From Aeromicrobium tamlense (GTDB taxonomy: Bacteria; Actinomycetota; Actinomycetes; Propionibacteriales; Nocardioidaceae): a stretch of DNA of 64,000 nucleotides. Below the pieces are notes generated by a model. That model had not been told where the DNA came from and made no database searches. It was given only the letters and a program-made list of their open reading frames with translations. Where the stretch lies: positions 1,612,001 through 1,676,000 of the forward strand of contig NZ_JACBZN010000001.1 in the NCBI RefSeq assembly GCF_013408555.1, read 5' to 3'. Shown here in pieces: positions 28,301 to 38,192 of this stretch. Made by a program: the position numbers and the translations under genes. The first letter of the stretch is position 1. Every line of letters begins with the position of its first letter.

Positions 28301-28732
28301 CGTCGCCTCGTCCGCGAACTCGGCGTTCTCGGCCTTCGCGGCGCGGATCGTCGCGGCGCGCTGCTCGAGCGCGTCCTCGGTGTCCTCGGCCGTGTAGAGG
28401 GTCTCGCCCGTCTCGAAGCCGGCCTGGCGCAGGGCCTTGGCCTCCGTGGGCGTGATGATCGCGCGCACCTCGAGGCCGTCGGGCCGCTGCTCCACGCCGT
28501 GGTCGAGGTCGACCCCGGTCGCCACGAGACGATCGAGCTCCTTCGTCCCCGGGACGGTGATCTCGACGACGTCGGGGACCTCGTCGGGCAGGCGCTCGAG
28601 GACCACGTCGGTGGGCGTCGAGGAGGACGAGGCGAGGGCGCTGGGCACGGCGGACACGGCGAGCAGACCGGGTGCCGCCAACGCGAGCGTCACGACCACC
28701 GCCTTCCTCCGCATCGAGAGGGATGAGGGCAT
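25340..28732 (-). CDS. secreted M14 family zinc carboxypeptidase with Ig-like repeats
   Basis: The 1130-aa exported protein has a signal peptide at residues 1-35 (MRRK, hydrophobic core, ASALAS-like end). The M14 catalytic domain has zinc ligands His460 and Glu463 in HAREW and His600 in NVHSSGNY; the general base is Glu686 in FEVGSTF. About 115 residues (roughly 315-430) are inserted between the first strands of the domain and HAREW, an unusual place. After residue ~850 come three Ig-like repeats and a basic C-terminus ending RLTVRR. It should trim C-terminal residues from peptides outside the cell. Start ATG 28732 has AGGAA 9 nt upstream. Confidence 0.9.
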   Translation of the reverse strand: MPSSLSMRRKAVVVTLALAAPGLLAVSAVPSALASSSSTPTDVVLERLPDEVPDVVEITVPGTKELDRLVATGVDLDHGVEQRPDGLEVRAIITPTEAKALRQAGFETGETLYTAEDTEDALEQRAATIRAAKAENAEFADEATHPDVSDVKITRAEYFTSFGVPILSVEAKWAEGQTATTTLTVERDSGPGTAFGSGGTQTISRFVDASVYLYHRGASPTTGAAALTSRPDRIRITSPTGDVAIAKVTDWLPTGDEADPFKGAGYQEDFITSYLDPTQLYDRIRQLATDHPDLAEIVELPNKTNGYRRHSQAVIPAGTATADNPRRLAITSKAYGSDGGNALSVRVDHPTAADQALTVAVDGSLVVVTSATDGSGAATSTAAQIAAAINAHPEASTLVSAATYRGNAGAGVVPAATVALSDFLNAPANVSRDPHAVYAIKIGKVRDGSKPGVFFYAQEHAREWVPPLVTIETAERLLRNYDSHAATRDLVDNLEIWVLPSVNPDGGHYSFYDFNSQRRNMTMHCGTTAGGNTDANARNQWGVDVNRNYDEYSFFDGYSGASNNCNGDTYAGPSELSEPEAKNVDWVAAHPNMKWSMNVHSSGNYFMWSPAAYRTPGRITAPEPTLEEESLFQGASSRILTAIKRHRGLSVTPARTGRVVDTLYSAAGNSGDMLWYKYGIYAWDFEVGSTFQPPFEAETPTGAGAHQEAMEFSNGLVEMLRIARDHDTDTVAPTSEVKVTSSATEGQVNVEFATSEPASVFYTTDGTVPNLRSTMYAAAGLREGGERLRVAEGTEVRWITVDARGNVERGFVPGREGNYRTWVAEVGYEEPLPASSTTLTLDRDEIRAGQTGVTAAIEVAATGAGAQPDPEGVVTVYVGDEPVGSAELDGSGRAQVALPALSAVGSQLVTARYGGSAELAGSTSLPVALKVVAAPGVPSAAVALTVSPKSITAGKRATSSIAVKVDRDGDVTAGKGVVDVFVDGVRHRTVSLDRNGRATAPLGPFATSGARVVTATYRGTQDVGASSSSPVVLRVTKASSKVGVKITPRKVTTGTRARVTVTVKAPGAHVRGKALVKVGSRSYVVTIDAKGRGSVKLPRLSSGTKRVTVSYLGNAHVKSAKKAVRLTVRR

Positions 28733-28770
28733 GTGGCTTGTTCCTGTTCGTGTAGGACGTGTCAGGCGTC

Positions 28771-28776
28771 ACACTA
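28771..28776 (-). promoter_or_regulatory. -10 box of the M14 peptidase gene (TAGTGT)
   Basis: TAGTGT on the minus strand would start transcription about 30 nt before ATG 28732, leaving a short leader with the AGGAA Shine-Dalgarno. The rest of the 28733-28961 gap shows nothing else that I recognise. Confidence 0.4.
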
Positions 28777-28949
28777 GGCCCAGCGAACAGCGCTGCACCA
28801 GCATCAGTTTTTCTTGCGGCTCCGGGCCGTGTCGCGCTTCGGGGCGGAAAGTGGGACAGAGCAACTGAGGGTTACGTCATGTTTTCCCACGAACCCCGTT
28901 CCACTGTCACGGGCCGTCCCGTCGGGCTCCCTCCGGCGGGGCGGTTCGC

Positions 28950-28955
28950 TACGCT
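28950..28955 (+). promoter_or_regulatory. -10 box of the DUF2510 gene (TACGCT), leaderless start
   Basis: TACGCT ends 6 nt before GTG 28962; no Shine-Dalgarno is present. Confidence 0.55.
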
Positions 28956-28961
28956 CGGCGC

Positions 28962-29357
28962 GTGAATCAGCAGCAGCCGCCCGCGGGCTGGTACGACGAT
29001 CCCGCCGGCAGCGGCGGACGTCGCTACTGGAACGGCTCGGCCTGGACCGAGCAGGTGCAGGGGGTCCCCACGCCCAGCAGCACCGATCGGCGCGAGCGCG
29101 TCCCGGAGGGGTGGATGCTGCTCAACGGGCAGCGCGTGCCGCTCGGGCAGACCCAGCCGGTTGCCCAGCGGCGACCCTCCGGCATCGGCGGCAACGCCGT
29201 CGCCGCGCTCGTCGTCCTGACCGTCGCCGTGCTCGCGCTCGTCACCGCGGGCCTCCTGGCCTCCGTCGACACCGACCCCACGCCGGTCGAGCAGCCGACC
29301 TTCGAGGTCGAGGAGCTCGATGACTACCAGGACTTCGAGGACCTCGAGCCCTGGTGA
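28962..29357 (+). CDS. DUF2510 domain-containing membrane protein
   Basis: This 131-aa protein has an N-terminal DUF2510 motif (PAGWYDDPAG..RRYWNGSAWTEQ, residues 6-30), a proline/basic linker, one membrane helix at about residues 81-103 and a short acidic tail. DUF2510 is common at the N-terminus of actinobacterial membrane proteins and its function is unknown. The DUF2510 part should face the cytoplasm and the acidic tail the outside. The stop is one base from the convergent ligC stop. Confidence 0.85.
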   Translation: MNQQQPPAGWYDDPAGSGGRRYWNGSAWTEQVQGVPTPSSTDRRERVPEGWMLLNGQRVPLGQTQPVAQRRPSGIGGNAVAALVVLTVAVLALVTAGLLASVDTDPTPVEQPTFEVEELDDYQDFEDLEPW

Positions 29358-29358
29358 G

Positions 29359-30447
29359 TCACTGCAGCACGTCGCCGAGGTCGTAGCGGGCGACCTCCTC
29401 GAGCTGGGCGTACGTGCACGACTCGGGCTCGCGGTCCGGGCGCCAGCGCTGGAACCGGCCCATGTGGCGGAACCGGGCCTGGTCGCCCTCGCCCTCCATG
29501 TGCTCGTACGCGACCTCGAGCACTCGCTCGGGGCGCAGCGGCACGAACGACAGGTCCTTGGTGCCGGTCCAGCGGCTCTGCCCGCCGGGCAGTCGGCCCG
29601 AGGCCTGCGCCGCCTCGTCCTGCCAACGGTCCCACGGGTGGCTCTCCCCCTCCGCCAGCCGCAGCGGCTCGAGCTCGTCGACGAGCTCGGCCCGACGCGC
29701 CTCGGTGAACGACGCCGCCACGCCCACGTGCTGGAGCCGGCCGTCGTCGGCGTAGATCCCGAGCAGCATCGACCCGAGCAGCGGGCGCTCGGCCGTGGAG
29801 TTCTTGTGCAGCCGGTAGCCGGCCAGGACGACGTCGGCGGTGCGCGCGTGCTTGATCTTCAGCATCGTGCGGCCGTTCGGCGCATAGGCGCCCTCCAGCC
29901 GCTTCGCGATGACCCCGTCGAGCCCCGCGCCCTCGAACGTGGTGAACCAGTGCTCGGCCTCGTCGGGGTCCTCCGTGACCCGCGTGACGTGCACCGGCGG
30001 CTGCGCGGGCGCCAAGGCCTCCACGAGCGCCGGCCGACGGACCGAGAGCGGCTCGTCGACGTACGAGCGGTCGCCCAGCGCCAGGAGGTCGAACGCCACG
30101 AACGACGCAGGCGTCTCGCGGGCCAGCATCGTCACCCGTGAATCGGCGGGGTGGATGCGGTTCGACAGCAGGTCGAAGCTCAGCCGGCCATCCTGGGCGA
30201 TGACGATCTCGCCGTCGAGCACGCACCGGTCGGGCGTGTGCGCGCGGATCGCCTCGACCACGTCGGGGAAGTACCGCGTCAGCGACTTCGTCGACCGGCT
30301 GGCGATCTCGACCTCGTCGCCGTCGCGGAACACGATGGCCCGGAACCCGTCCCACTTCGGCTCGTAGAGGTGGCCGTCGTCGTGCGGCACCTTCTTCGCG
30401 GACTTGGCGAGCATCGGCGCCAGCGGCGGCATCACGGGCAGGTCCAT
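29359..30447 (-). CDS. ligC: ATP-dependent DNA ligase LigC
   Basis: A 362-aa ATP-dependent ligase with the adenylated Lys31 in EPKWDGFR, motif III FDLLAL, motif IV DGVIAKR and motif V MLKIKH, then an OB domain ending near RPERVLEVAYEHMEG. The N-terminus MDLPVMPPLAPMLAK matches mycobacterial LigC nearly word for word, which fixes the start at ATG 30447; GTG 30465 would add six residues. LigC seals single-strand nicks and, with Prim-PolC, serves base-excision repair in mycobacteria. The polymerase gene at 24230 is the likely partner. It is divergent from the ABC exporter. Confidence 0.92.
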   Translation of the reverse strand: MDLPVMPPLAPMLAKSAKKVPHDDGHLYEPKWDGFRAIVFRDGDEVEIASRSTKSLTRYFPDVVEAIRAHTPDRCVLDGEIVIAQDGRLSFDLLSNRIHPADSRVTMLARETPASFVAFDLLALGDRSYVDEPLSVRRPALVEALAPAQPPVHVTRVTEDPDEAEHWFTTFEGAGLDGVIAKRLEGAYAPNGRTMLKIKHARTADVVLAGYRLHKNSTAERPLLGSMLLGIYADDGRLQHVGVAASFTEARRAELVDELEPLRLAEGESHPWDRWQDEAAQASGRLPGGQSRWTGTKDLSFVPLRPERVLEVAYEHMEGEGDQARFRHMGRFQRWRPDREPESCTYAQLEEVARYDLGDVLQ

Positions 30448-30466
30448 GGCCTCAACCTGCCACACC

Positions 30467-30472
30467 TAGAAT
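30467..30472 (+). promoter_or_regulatory. -10 box of the ABC exporter-ctaA operon (TAGAAT), leaderless start
   Basis: TAGAAT ends 6 nt before GTG 30479, and no Shine-Dalgarno precedes that codon. Confidence 0.65.
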
Positions 30473-30478
30473 GTTCTG

Positions 30479-31423
30479 GTGCCCTCGACGACGATGACTC
30501 CCGCCGTGGAGGTTCGCGACCTCGCCATGCGGTACGGGCGCGGCGACGCCGAGGTGCGCGCCGTCGACGGCCTGAGCCTGAGGGTCGAGACGGGCACCGT
30601 CACCTCGATCTTGGGACCCAACGGTGCGGGCAAGACCACCACCATCGAGACGTGCGAGGGCTTCCGCCGTCCGCAGTCCGGGCAGGTGCGCGTCCTGGGC
30701 CTCGATCCCGTCGCGCAGGCGGCCGAGCTGCGCCCTCGCGTGGGCGTCATGCTGCAGTCCGGCGGGGCCTGGCTGGGCGTCCGAGCCGGCGAGATGCTGC
30801 ACCACATGGCGTCGCTCTACGCGAACCCGATGCCGGTCGACGCCCTCGTGGAGCGCCTCGGGATGGCGTCGTTCGCCCGCACGTCCTACCGGCGTCTGTC
30901 GGGCGGCCAGAAGCAGCGGCTCTCGCTCGCCATGGCGATCGTCGGCCGGCCCGAGCTGGTCTTCCTCGACGAGCCCACCGCCGGTCTCGACCCGCAGTCG
31001 CGCCGCGCCACGTGGGACCTCGTCGACGAGCTGCGTCGCCACGGCGTGACCACCGTGCTCACGACGCACTACATGGACGAGGCGCAGGAGCTCTCCGACC
31101 ACGTCCACATCATCGACGCCGGCCGGGTGATCGCCTCGGGCACGCCCGACGAGCTCGTCGCCGCCGGCGCCCAGAACACGATCCGGCTGCGCACCCGCGC
31201 GGGCCTCGACACCGACTCGCTCGTCAAGGAGCTGCCCGAGGGCGCCGTCGTCGTCGAGACCGAGCCCGGCCAGTACGTCCTCTCGACCGAGGTCGACCCG
31301 GGCGTCCTGCACCGCATCACCGGGTGGTGCGCGGCGCACGACGTGCTGGTCGAGTCCGTCCTCGTCGAGCACCAGACCCTCGAGGACCGGTTCCTCGAGC
31401 TGACCGGCCGGGAGCTGCGATGA
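30479..31423 (+). CDS. ABC exporter ATP-binding protein
   Basis: A 314-aa nucleotide-binding subunit with Walker A GPNGAGKTT, signature LSGGQKQRLSLAMAI, Walker B LVFLDEPTAGLD and the H-loop TTHYMDEA. A ~90-residue C-terminal domain follows, as in drug/polyketide exporters of the DrrA/CcmA type. The next gene encodes the permease (ATGA overlap). The same ABC pair next to ctaA is found in mycobacteria (Rv1458c-Rv1456c), suggesting a tie to heme or cytochrome biogenesis; the substrate is unknown. Confidence 0.92.
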   Translation: MPSTTMTPAVEVRDLAMRYGRGDAEVRAVDGLSLRVETGTVTSILGPNGAGKTTTIETCEGFRRPQSGQVRVLGLDPVAQAAELRPRVGVMLQSGGAWLGVRAGEMLHHMASLYANPMPVDALVERLGMASFARTSYRRLSGGQKQRLSLAMAIVGRPELVFLDEPTAGLDPQSRRATWDLVDELRRHGVTTVLTTHYMDEAQELSDHVHIIDAGRVIASGTPDELVAAGAQNTIRLRTRAGLDTDSLVKELPEGAVVVETEPGQYVLSTEVDPGVLHRITGWCAAHDVLVESVLVEHQTLEDRFLELTGRELR

Positions 31424-32190
31424 CCGCCCTCGACCTCTCCCCCGCGCCCGGCGCCGCGTCGCGCCTGCGCCGCGTGTGGGCCCAGACCGCGATGGAGTTC
31501 CGGCTGACGGTGCGCAACGGAGAGCAGATGGTGGTCACGTTCGTGATCCCGGTCCTGCTGCTCGTGGTGGGCTCGCGCTCCGACCGCTTCTTCGACGGCG
31601 ACGATCCGCTCGACGTGCTCGCGCCGGGCGTGCTTGCTCTGGCGATCGTCTCGACCTCGTTCACTTCCCTGGCGATCGCGACGGCGTTCGAGCGCCGCTA
31701 CGGCGTGCTCAAGCGCCTCGGCGCCACTCCCCTGTCGCGCGGCGGACTGCTCGCGGGCAAGGTCGGCGCCGTGGCGATCCTGCAGGTCGCCCAGTTCGCC
31801 GTGCTCGGCGGCCTCGCGGTCGCGCTCGGCTGGCGGCCCGAGGCACCCGTCGCGGGCACGCTGTGGCTGCTCGTGCTGGGTCTGCTCGGCACGATCGCGT
31901 TCGGCGGGCTGGGTCTGCTGCTGGCCGGCACGCTACGGGCAGAGGCCACGCTCGCGCTGGCCAACCTCGTCTACGTCCTGCTGCTCGTCGGCGGCGGCCT
32001 CCTGCTGCCGCTGGCCCAGTACCCCGAGGCCGTCCGCGACCTCCTCTCCGTGCTGCCCTCGGCGGCGCTCGGCGAAAGTCTGCGGGAGGCCTTCATGACC
32101 GGATCGCCCGGTACGTTCGCTGTGGTGGTGCTCGCCGTGTGGTCCGTCGTGGCCGCGGCCGCCGCCGGAAGGTGGTTCCGATGGGAGTGA
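31420..32190 (+). CDS. ABC-2 type transporter permease
   Basis: A 256-aa membrane protein with about six helices and the ABC-2 permease pattern (ERRYGVLKRLGATPLSR coupling helix, residues ~89-105, and the last cytoplasm-proximal segment with PSAALGESLREAF). It works with the preceding ATPase as an exporter. Start ATG 31420 overlaps the ATPase stop (ATGA). Its end overlaps the ctaA start by 10 bp, so all three are co-translated. Confidence 0.9.
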   Translation: MTALDLSPAPGAASRLRRVWAQTAMEFRLTVRNGEQMVVTFVIPVLLLVVGSRSDRFFDGDDPLDVLAPGVLALAIVSTSFTSLAIATAFERRYGVLKRLGATPLSRGGLLAGKVGAVAILQVAQFAVLGGLAVALGWRPEAPVAGTLWLLVLGLLGTIAFGGLGLLLAGTLRAEATLALANLVYVLLLVGGGLLLPLAQYPEAVRDLLSVLPSAALGESLREAFMTGSPGTFAVVVLAVWSVVAAAAAGRWFRWE

Positions 32191-33053
32191 GCGCTGTCTC
32201 GCGGCGCACCGTGTCGCGCGCGACGGTCGAGAAGTGGGCCTGGGCCAACCTCGTCGCCAACACGCTGATCATCCTCACGGGCGGTGCCGTCCGCCTCACC
32301 GGCTCCGGCCTGGGCTGCCCCACGTGGCCGCGGTGCACCGACGAGTCCTTCGTCCCGCACGGCGCGCTCGGCTGGCACGGCGTCATCGAGTTCGGCAACC
32401 GCACGCTGACCTACGTGCTGATCGTCATCGCGATCGGCACCGTGATCGCCACGTGGCGCTGGGCCGACGCGACGCGGACGCAGCTGCGCCTCGTGCTCGG
32501 CATCGCCCTCGGCATCCCGTTCCAGGGCGTCATCGGTGGCATCACCGTGCTCACCGACCTCAACCCGTGGGTCGTCTCGCTGCACCTGATCCTGTCCATG
32601 GCGCTGGTCGTGGCGGCCACGGTCTTCCTGGTGAGCCTGCGTCCCGACGAGGGCACCGCCTCGCCGCGCGCCGCCTGGGTCGTGCGGATCGCCTACGGGG
32701 TGCTGCTCGTGGCGATCTACCTCGGCACGATCGTCACGGGAAGCGGCCCGCACGCCGGCGACGCCGATGCACCGCGCAACGACCTCGACCCCGTGTGGTG
32801 GAGCCGCGTGCACGCGCTGAGCGTGTGGACGTTCATCATCCTCACGGTCGTCGCGATCGTGCTGCTGCGTGGCCAGGCGCGCAAGGTCGGCCTGCTCGTG
32901 CTCGGGGCCGGACTCGCGCAGGGCCTGATCGGCTACGTGCAGTACTTCACTGATCTGCCGATCCTGCTCGTGGCGGCCCACCTCGTGGGTGCGGCCGTGC
33001 TGCTGGCGCTGGCCACGCGCTGGTGGATCGTGGCACGTCCCGTCGCATCGTGA
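32181..33053 (+). CDS. ctaA: heme A synthase CtaA
   Basis: A 290-aa membrane protein with eight predicted helices. The CtaA-type first loop has the cysteine pair in GLGCPTWPRC, and His residues for heme lie in LGWHGVIEFGNR, SLHLILS, RVHALS and VAAHLVG. It oxidises heme O to heme A for cytochrome oxidase; ctaB (heme O synthase) lies just beyond. Start ATG 32181 has GGAAGG about 9 nt upstream inside the permease gene. The last 107 bp overlap, in antisense, the tail of the GNAT gene. Confidence 0.93.
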   Translation: MGVSAVSRRTVSRATVEKWAWANLVANTLIILTGGAVRLTGSGLGCPTWPRCTDESFVPHGALGWHGVIEFGNRTLTYVLIVIAIGTVIATWRWADATRTQLRLVLGIALGIPFQGVIGGITVLTDLNPWVVSLHLILSMALVVAATVFLVSLRPDEGTASPRAAWVVRIAYGVLLVAIYLGTIVTGSGPHAGDADAPRNDLDPVWWSRVHALSVWTFIILTVVAIVLLRGQARKVGLLVLGAGLAQGLIGYVQYFTDLPILLVAAHLVGAAVLLALATRWWIVARPVAS

Positions 33054-33486
33054 GGGTGCCCTCGGCGTCCGGCGGAGCACCCGTCAGCGCGAACCCGCAG
33101 CCCTCGTAGAACGCGATCGCGGCGGCGTTGTCCGCCATGACCCGCAGCCGCAGTGGCCGTCCTCCGGCCTCGGCGACGACCGTCTCGACGAGCGCTCGCC
33201 CGACCCCGCCGCGGCGCGCCTCGGGCGCCACCCACATCGAGATCAGCTCGGGCTCGTCGCCGGGCGCCAGCCCGATCATGGCGACGTCGTGGTCCTTCTC
33301 GGCGGCCAGGTAGAGGCGGCCCGGCGCGGCGATCCGCTCACGCCACCGCTGCTCGGTGTCGCCGCCCTCGAGCCAGGCATGGGCGCTGCAGGCGAAGGCC
33401 GCAGCGTCCTCGGTGAGGGCACGCAGGCGAACGGCACGCCACCGCTCCCAGTCGTCGGGCTCGACGACCTCGATCCGGGCGCTCAC
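32947..33486 (-). CDS. GNAT family N-acetyltransferase
   Basis: A 179-aa acetyltransferase with motif A VAPEARRGGVGRALVE, motif B NAAAIAFYEGCGF and an N-terminal GNAT strand (IEVVEPDDWERWRAVRLRAL). The GNAT fold ends at about residue 147 (LTMRRDV). The last ~35 residues are Pro/Arg/Ala-rich, lie antisense to the 3' end of ctaA, and look like read-through after loss of the original stop. The start is GTG 33486, overlapping the upstream membrane protein stop as GTGA. The substrate is unknown. Confidence 0.82.
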   Translation of the reverse strand: MSARIEVVEPDDWERWRAVRLRALTEDAAAFACSAHAWLEGGDTEQRWRERIAAPGRLYLAAEKDHDVAMIGLAPGDEPELISMWVAPEARRGGVGRALVETVVAEAGGRPLRLRVMADNAAAIAFYEGCGFALTGAPPDAEGTLTMRRDVPRSTSAWPAPAARPHPRGGPPRAGSADQ

Positions 33487-33848
33487 GGCGCGGGGCGACG
33501 GCCCTCACGCCGCTGGCGAGCGGCGGCCGTGACCGTGACGACGACGACCGCGCCCACGATCGTCCCGAAGACCACCATGATCCAGCCGACGGCGAACATG
33601 CCGCTGTCGTCGTCGGACCAGCTGGTCCAGCACGCGGCGGCCACACCGACGACCGCGGAGACGATCACGCCCAGCAGCTCGGTGCGACGGGCCAGCCAGC
33701 CGCAGGCGACGCCGATGGCGACCAGGACGACGACGAGACCCGCGACCTGCAGCACCGTGTACTGGTCGTCCTCGTCCGTCCCGAGGAAGACCCACCACGC
33801 GGCGAACGTGGCGGCGGCGGGAAGGATCCAGGCGAGGAAGGCGCGCAT
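33483..33848 (-). CDS. small four-helix membrane protein, function unknown
   Basis: A 121-aa hydrophobic protein with four likely helices (residues ~3-22, 33-52, 58-77 and 87-110) and a basic C-terminus. I recognise no family. It lies between ctaB and the GNAT gene, with a 4-nt overlap to the latter. The leaderless-type TAGGCT box 6 nt before ATG 33848 suggests it heads its own short transcript. Confidence 0.75.
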   Translation of the reverse strand: MRAFLAWILPAAATFAAWWVFLGTDEDDQYTVLQVAGLVVVLVAIGVACGWLARRTELLGVIVSAVVGVAAACWTSWSDDDSGMFAVGWIMVVFGTIVGAVVVVTVTAAARQRREGRRPAP

Positions 33849-33854
33849 GTGCCG

Positions 33855-33860
33855 AGCCTA
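33855..33860 (-). promoter_or_regulatory. -10 box of the small membrane protein (TAGGCT), leaderless start
   Basis: TAGGCT on the minus strand ends 6 nt before ATG 33848; no Shine-Dalgarno is visible. Confidence 0.55.
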
Positions 33861-33875
33861 CGGCGCGTGGGTCGC

Positions 33876-34811
33876 TCAGCCGATGAACGGATCGATCGCG
33901 GCGGCGACGAACAGCAGCGCCAGGTACGCGTTCGAGAAGTGGAACAGCCGCATCGGCTTGATGACCGAGAGCTCCTCGGTCTCGCGGGCACGGGAGCGCA
34001 GGTCGTACGCCTCCAGCAGGAAGACGATGCCCAGCAGGATCGCGATCGACGGGTAGAACCAGCCCGTGTCGGCGACCGGCCACACGAGCACCGAGGTCAG
34101 CACGGTGGCCCACGTGTAGCGGACGATCTGGCGACCGACCTCGGCCGAGGTGGTCACCGACGGCAGCATCGGGACCTCGGCGGCGGCGTAGTCCTCGCGG
34201 TAGCGCATGGCGAGCGCCCAGAAGTGCGGCGGCGTCCAGAAGAAGACGACGAGGAACAGCAGGACCGGGGTCCACGCCAGCTCGTTGGTGACCGCGGTCC
34301 AGCCGATGAGCGGCGGGAAGCAGCCGGCGGCGCCGCCCCACACGATGTTCTGCGTGGTGCGTCGCTTGAGGATCATCGTGTAGCCCACGACGTAGAAGAC
34401 GTTGGCGGCCAGCGCGAGCGCCGACGACAGCCAGTTGACCGTGAGGCCGAGCCAGAGCGTCGACAGCACGCCCAGGACGAGGCCGAATCGCAGCGCGTCC
34501 TGGGTGCCGACCTGGTGGCGCGGCAGCGGCCGGCGCGACGTGCGGCGCATCTTCTGGTCGATGTCGGCGTCGACCACGCAGTTCAGCGCGTTGGCCGATC
34601 CGGCCGACAGGGAGCCGCCGATCAGGGTGGCCACGACGAGCCACAGGTCGGGGACGCCCTTCTGCGCCAGGAACATCACCGGAACCGTCGTCAGCAGGAG
34701 CAGTTCGATGATGCGAGGCTTGGTGAGAGCCACGTAGGCGAGCACCACATCACGGCGGCTGGGCCGATCGATACGGGTGTGCTCGTCGGAGGCATGCGGG
34801 AGGACGGTCAC
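33876..34811 (-). CDS. ctaB: heme O synthase (protoheme IX farnesyltransferase)
   Basis: A 311-aa UbiA-type prenyltransferase with the two Asp-rich sites, [15 protein letters not shown] after the second helix and [14 protein letters not shown] later, and about nine helices. It adds a farnesyl group to heme B to make heme O, the substrate of CtaA. I choose GTG 34811 because TAGACT lies exactly 7 nt before it and the protein then begins VTVLPHAS, with the conserved [12 protein letters not shown] near residue 30. The gene is divergent from tkt. Confidence 0.92.
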   Translation of the reverse strand: MTVLPHASDEHTRIDRPSRRDVVLAYVALTKPRIIELLLLTTVPVMFLAQKGVPDLWLVVATLIGGSLSAGSANALNCVVDADIDQKMRRTSRRPLPRHQVGTQDALRFGLVLGVLSTLWLGLTVNWLSSALALAANVFYVVGYTMILKRRTTQNIVWGGAAGCFPPLIGWTAVTNELAWTPVLLFLVVFFWTPPHFWALAMRYREDYAAAEVPMLPSVTTSAEVGRQIVRYTWATVLTSVLVWPVADTGWFYPSIAILLGIVFLLEAYDLRSRARETEELSVIKPMRLFHFSNAYLALLFVAAAIDPFIG

Positions 34812-34818
34812 GTGGCAC

Positions 34819-34824
34819 AGTCTA
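34819..34824 (-). promoter_or_regulatory. -10 box of ctaB (TAGACT), leaderless start
   Basis: TAGACT on the minus strand ends 7 nt before GTG 34811; no Shine-Dalgarno is present. This is among the cleaner leaderless starts in the window. Confidence 0.65.
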
Positions 34825-34893
34825 ATGCCCGACGGATAGGCTCGAGACGCAGACCTCGCTCGACCAACCTCGTGACGACCCAGGAGTGCCGCG

Positions 34894-37077
<2,184 letters not shown>

Positions 37078-37101
37078 CACACCATCACAGGAGTGATCGA
37101 C

Positions 37102-38190
37102 ATGACCGAACGACTGAAGGCACTCAGCGACGCGGGGGTGTCGATCTGGCTCGACGACCTCTCCCGCGAGCGGATCGAGACCGGCAACCTCGCCGACCTG
37201 GTCAAGGAGCGCAGCGTCGTCGGCGTCACGACGAACCCGACGATCTTCGCCTCGGCGCTGGCCAAGGGCGAGCGCTACGAGAAGCAGGTCGCCGAGCTCA
37301 AGGCCTCCGGCGCGGACATCGACGCCACGGTCTTCGCGCTCACCACGACCGACGTCCGTGACGCCTGCGACGTGCTCAAGCCCGTCTACGACGCCACCGG
37401 CGGCTTCGACGGCCGCGTCTCGATCGAGGTCGAGCCGGGCCTGGCCCGCGACACCGACGGCACCGTCGAGATGGCCGAGCGGCTCTGGAGCGAGATCGAC
37501 CGCGAGAACCTGCTCATCAAGATCCCCGCCACGCGCGAGGGCCTGCCGGCCATCGCGGCCGCGATCGCGAAGGGCATCAGCGTGAACGTGACGCTGATCT
37601 TCTCGCTCGAGCGCTACCGCGGCGTGATGGACGCCTACCTCTACGGACTGGAGCAGGCCGCGGCAGAGGGTCGCGACCTGTCGAAGATCCACTCGGTGGC
37701 CTCCTTCTTCGTCAGCCGCGTCGACGCCGAGGTCGACGGGCGCCTCCCCGAGGACAGCCCGCTGCGCGGCAAGGCCGCCCTGGCGAACGCCTGGCTCGCC
37801 TACGCGGCGTACCAGGAGGTCTTCGGCTCCGACCGCGCGAAGGAGCTGCTCGCGAAGGGCGCCCACCCGCAGCGCCCGCTGTGGGCCTCCACGGGTGTCA
37901 AGGACCCGGCCTACCCCGACACGATGTACGTCACCGAGCTCGTCGTCGACGGCACCGTCAACACGATGCCCGAGAAGACGCTCGAGGCCTTCGCCGACCA
38001 CGGTGAGGTTCGCGGCGACACGGTCACCGGACGCGCGGCCGAGGCCCAGCAGGTGATCGACGACCTCGAGGCCCAGGGCATCTCGTACGACGAGGTGGTC
38101 GAGAAGCTCGAGGACGAAGGACTCCAGAAGTTCGACGACTCGTGGGCCGAGCTCCTCGAGACCGTCAAGGCCGAGCTCCACAAGGACTGA
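37102..38190 (+). CDS. tal: transaldolase
   Basis: A 362-aa transaldolase of the long actinobacterial type, with Schiff-base Lys140 in [21 protein letters not shown] near residue 41 and [13 protein letters not shown]. It moves three-carbon units in the non-oxidative pentose phosphate branch. I start at ATG 37102 (AGGAG 7-8 nt upstream) rather than GTG 37093. It lies 24 nt after tkt. Confidence 0.96.
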   Translation: MTERLKALSDAGVSIWLDDLSRERIETGNLADLVKERSVVGVTTNPTIFASALAKGERYEKQVAELKASGADIDATVFALTTTDVRDACDVLKPVYDATGGFDGRVSIEVEPGLARDTDGTVEMAERLWSEIDRENLLIKIPATREGLPAIAAAIAKGISVNVTLIFSLERYRGVMDAYLYGLEQAAAEGRDLSKIHSVASFFVSRVDAEVDGRLPEDSPLRGKAALANAWLAYAAYQEVFGSDRAKELLAKGAHPQRPLWASTGVKDPAYPDTMYVTELVVDGTVNTMPEKTLEAFADHGEVRGDTVTGRAAEAQQVIDDLEAQGISYDEVVEKLEDEGLQKFDDSWAELLETVKAELHKD

Positions 38191-38192
38191 CG

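Noticed and set aside
25385-28726. Open frame of about 1100 codons antisense to the M14 peptidase
   Set aside because: It is Arg/Ala/Asp/Val-rich with no recognisable domain; the peptidase frame has signal peptide, catalytic residues and Ig repeats.
28755-28778. GTGT...ACAC inverted repeat near the M14 promoter
   Set aside because: Only four complementary end bases and scattered matches; too weak to call an operator.
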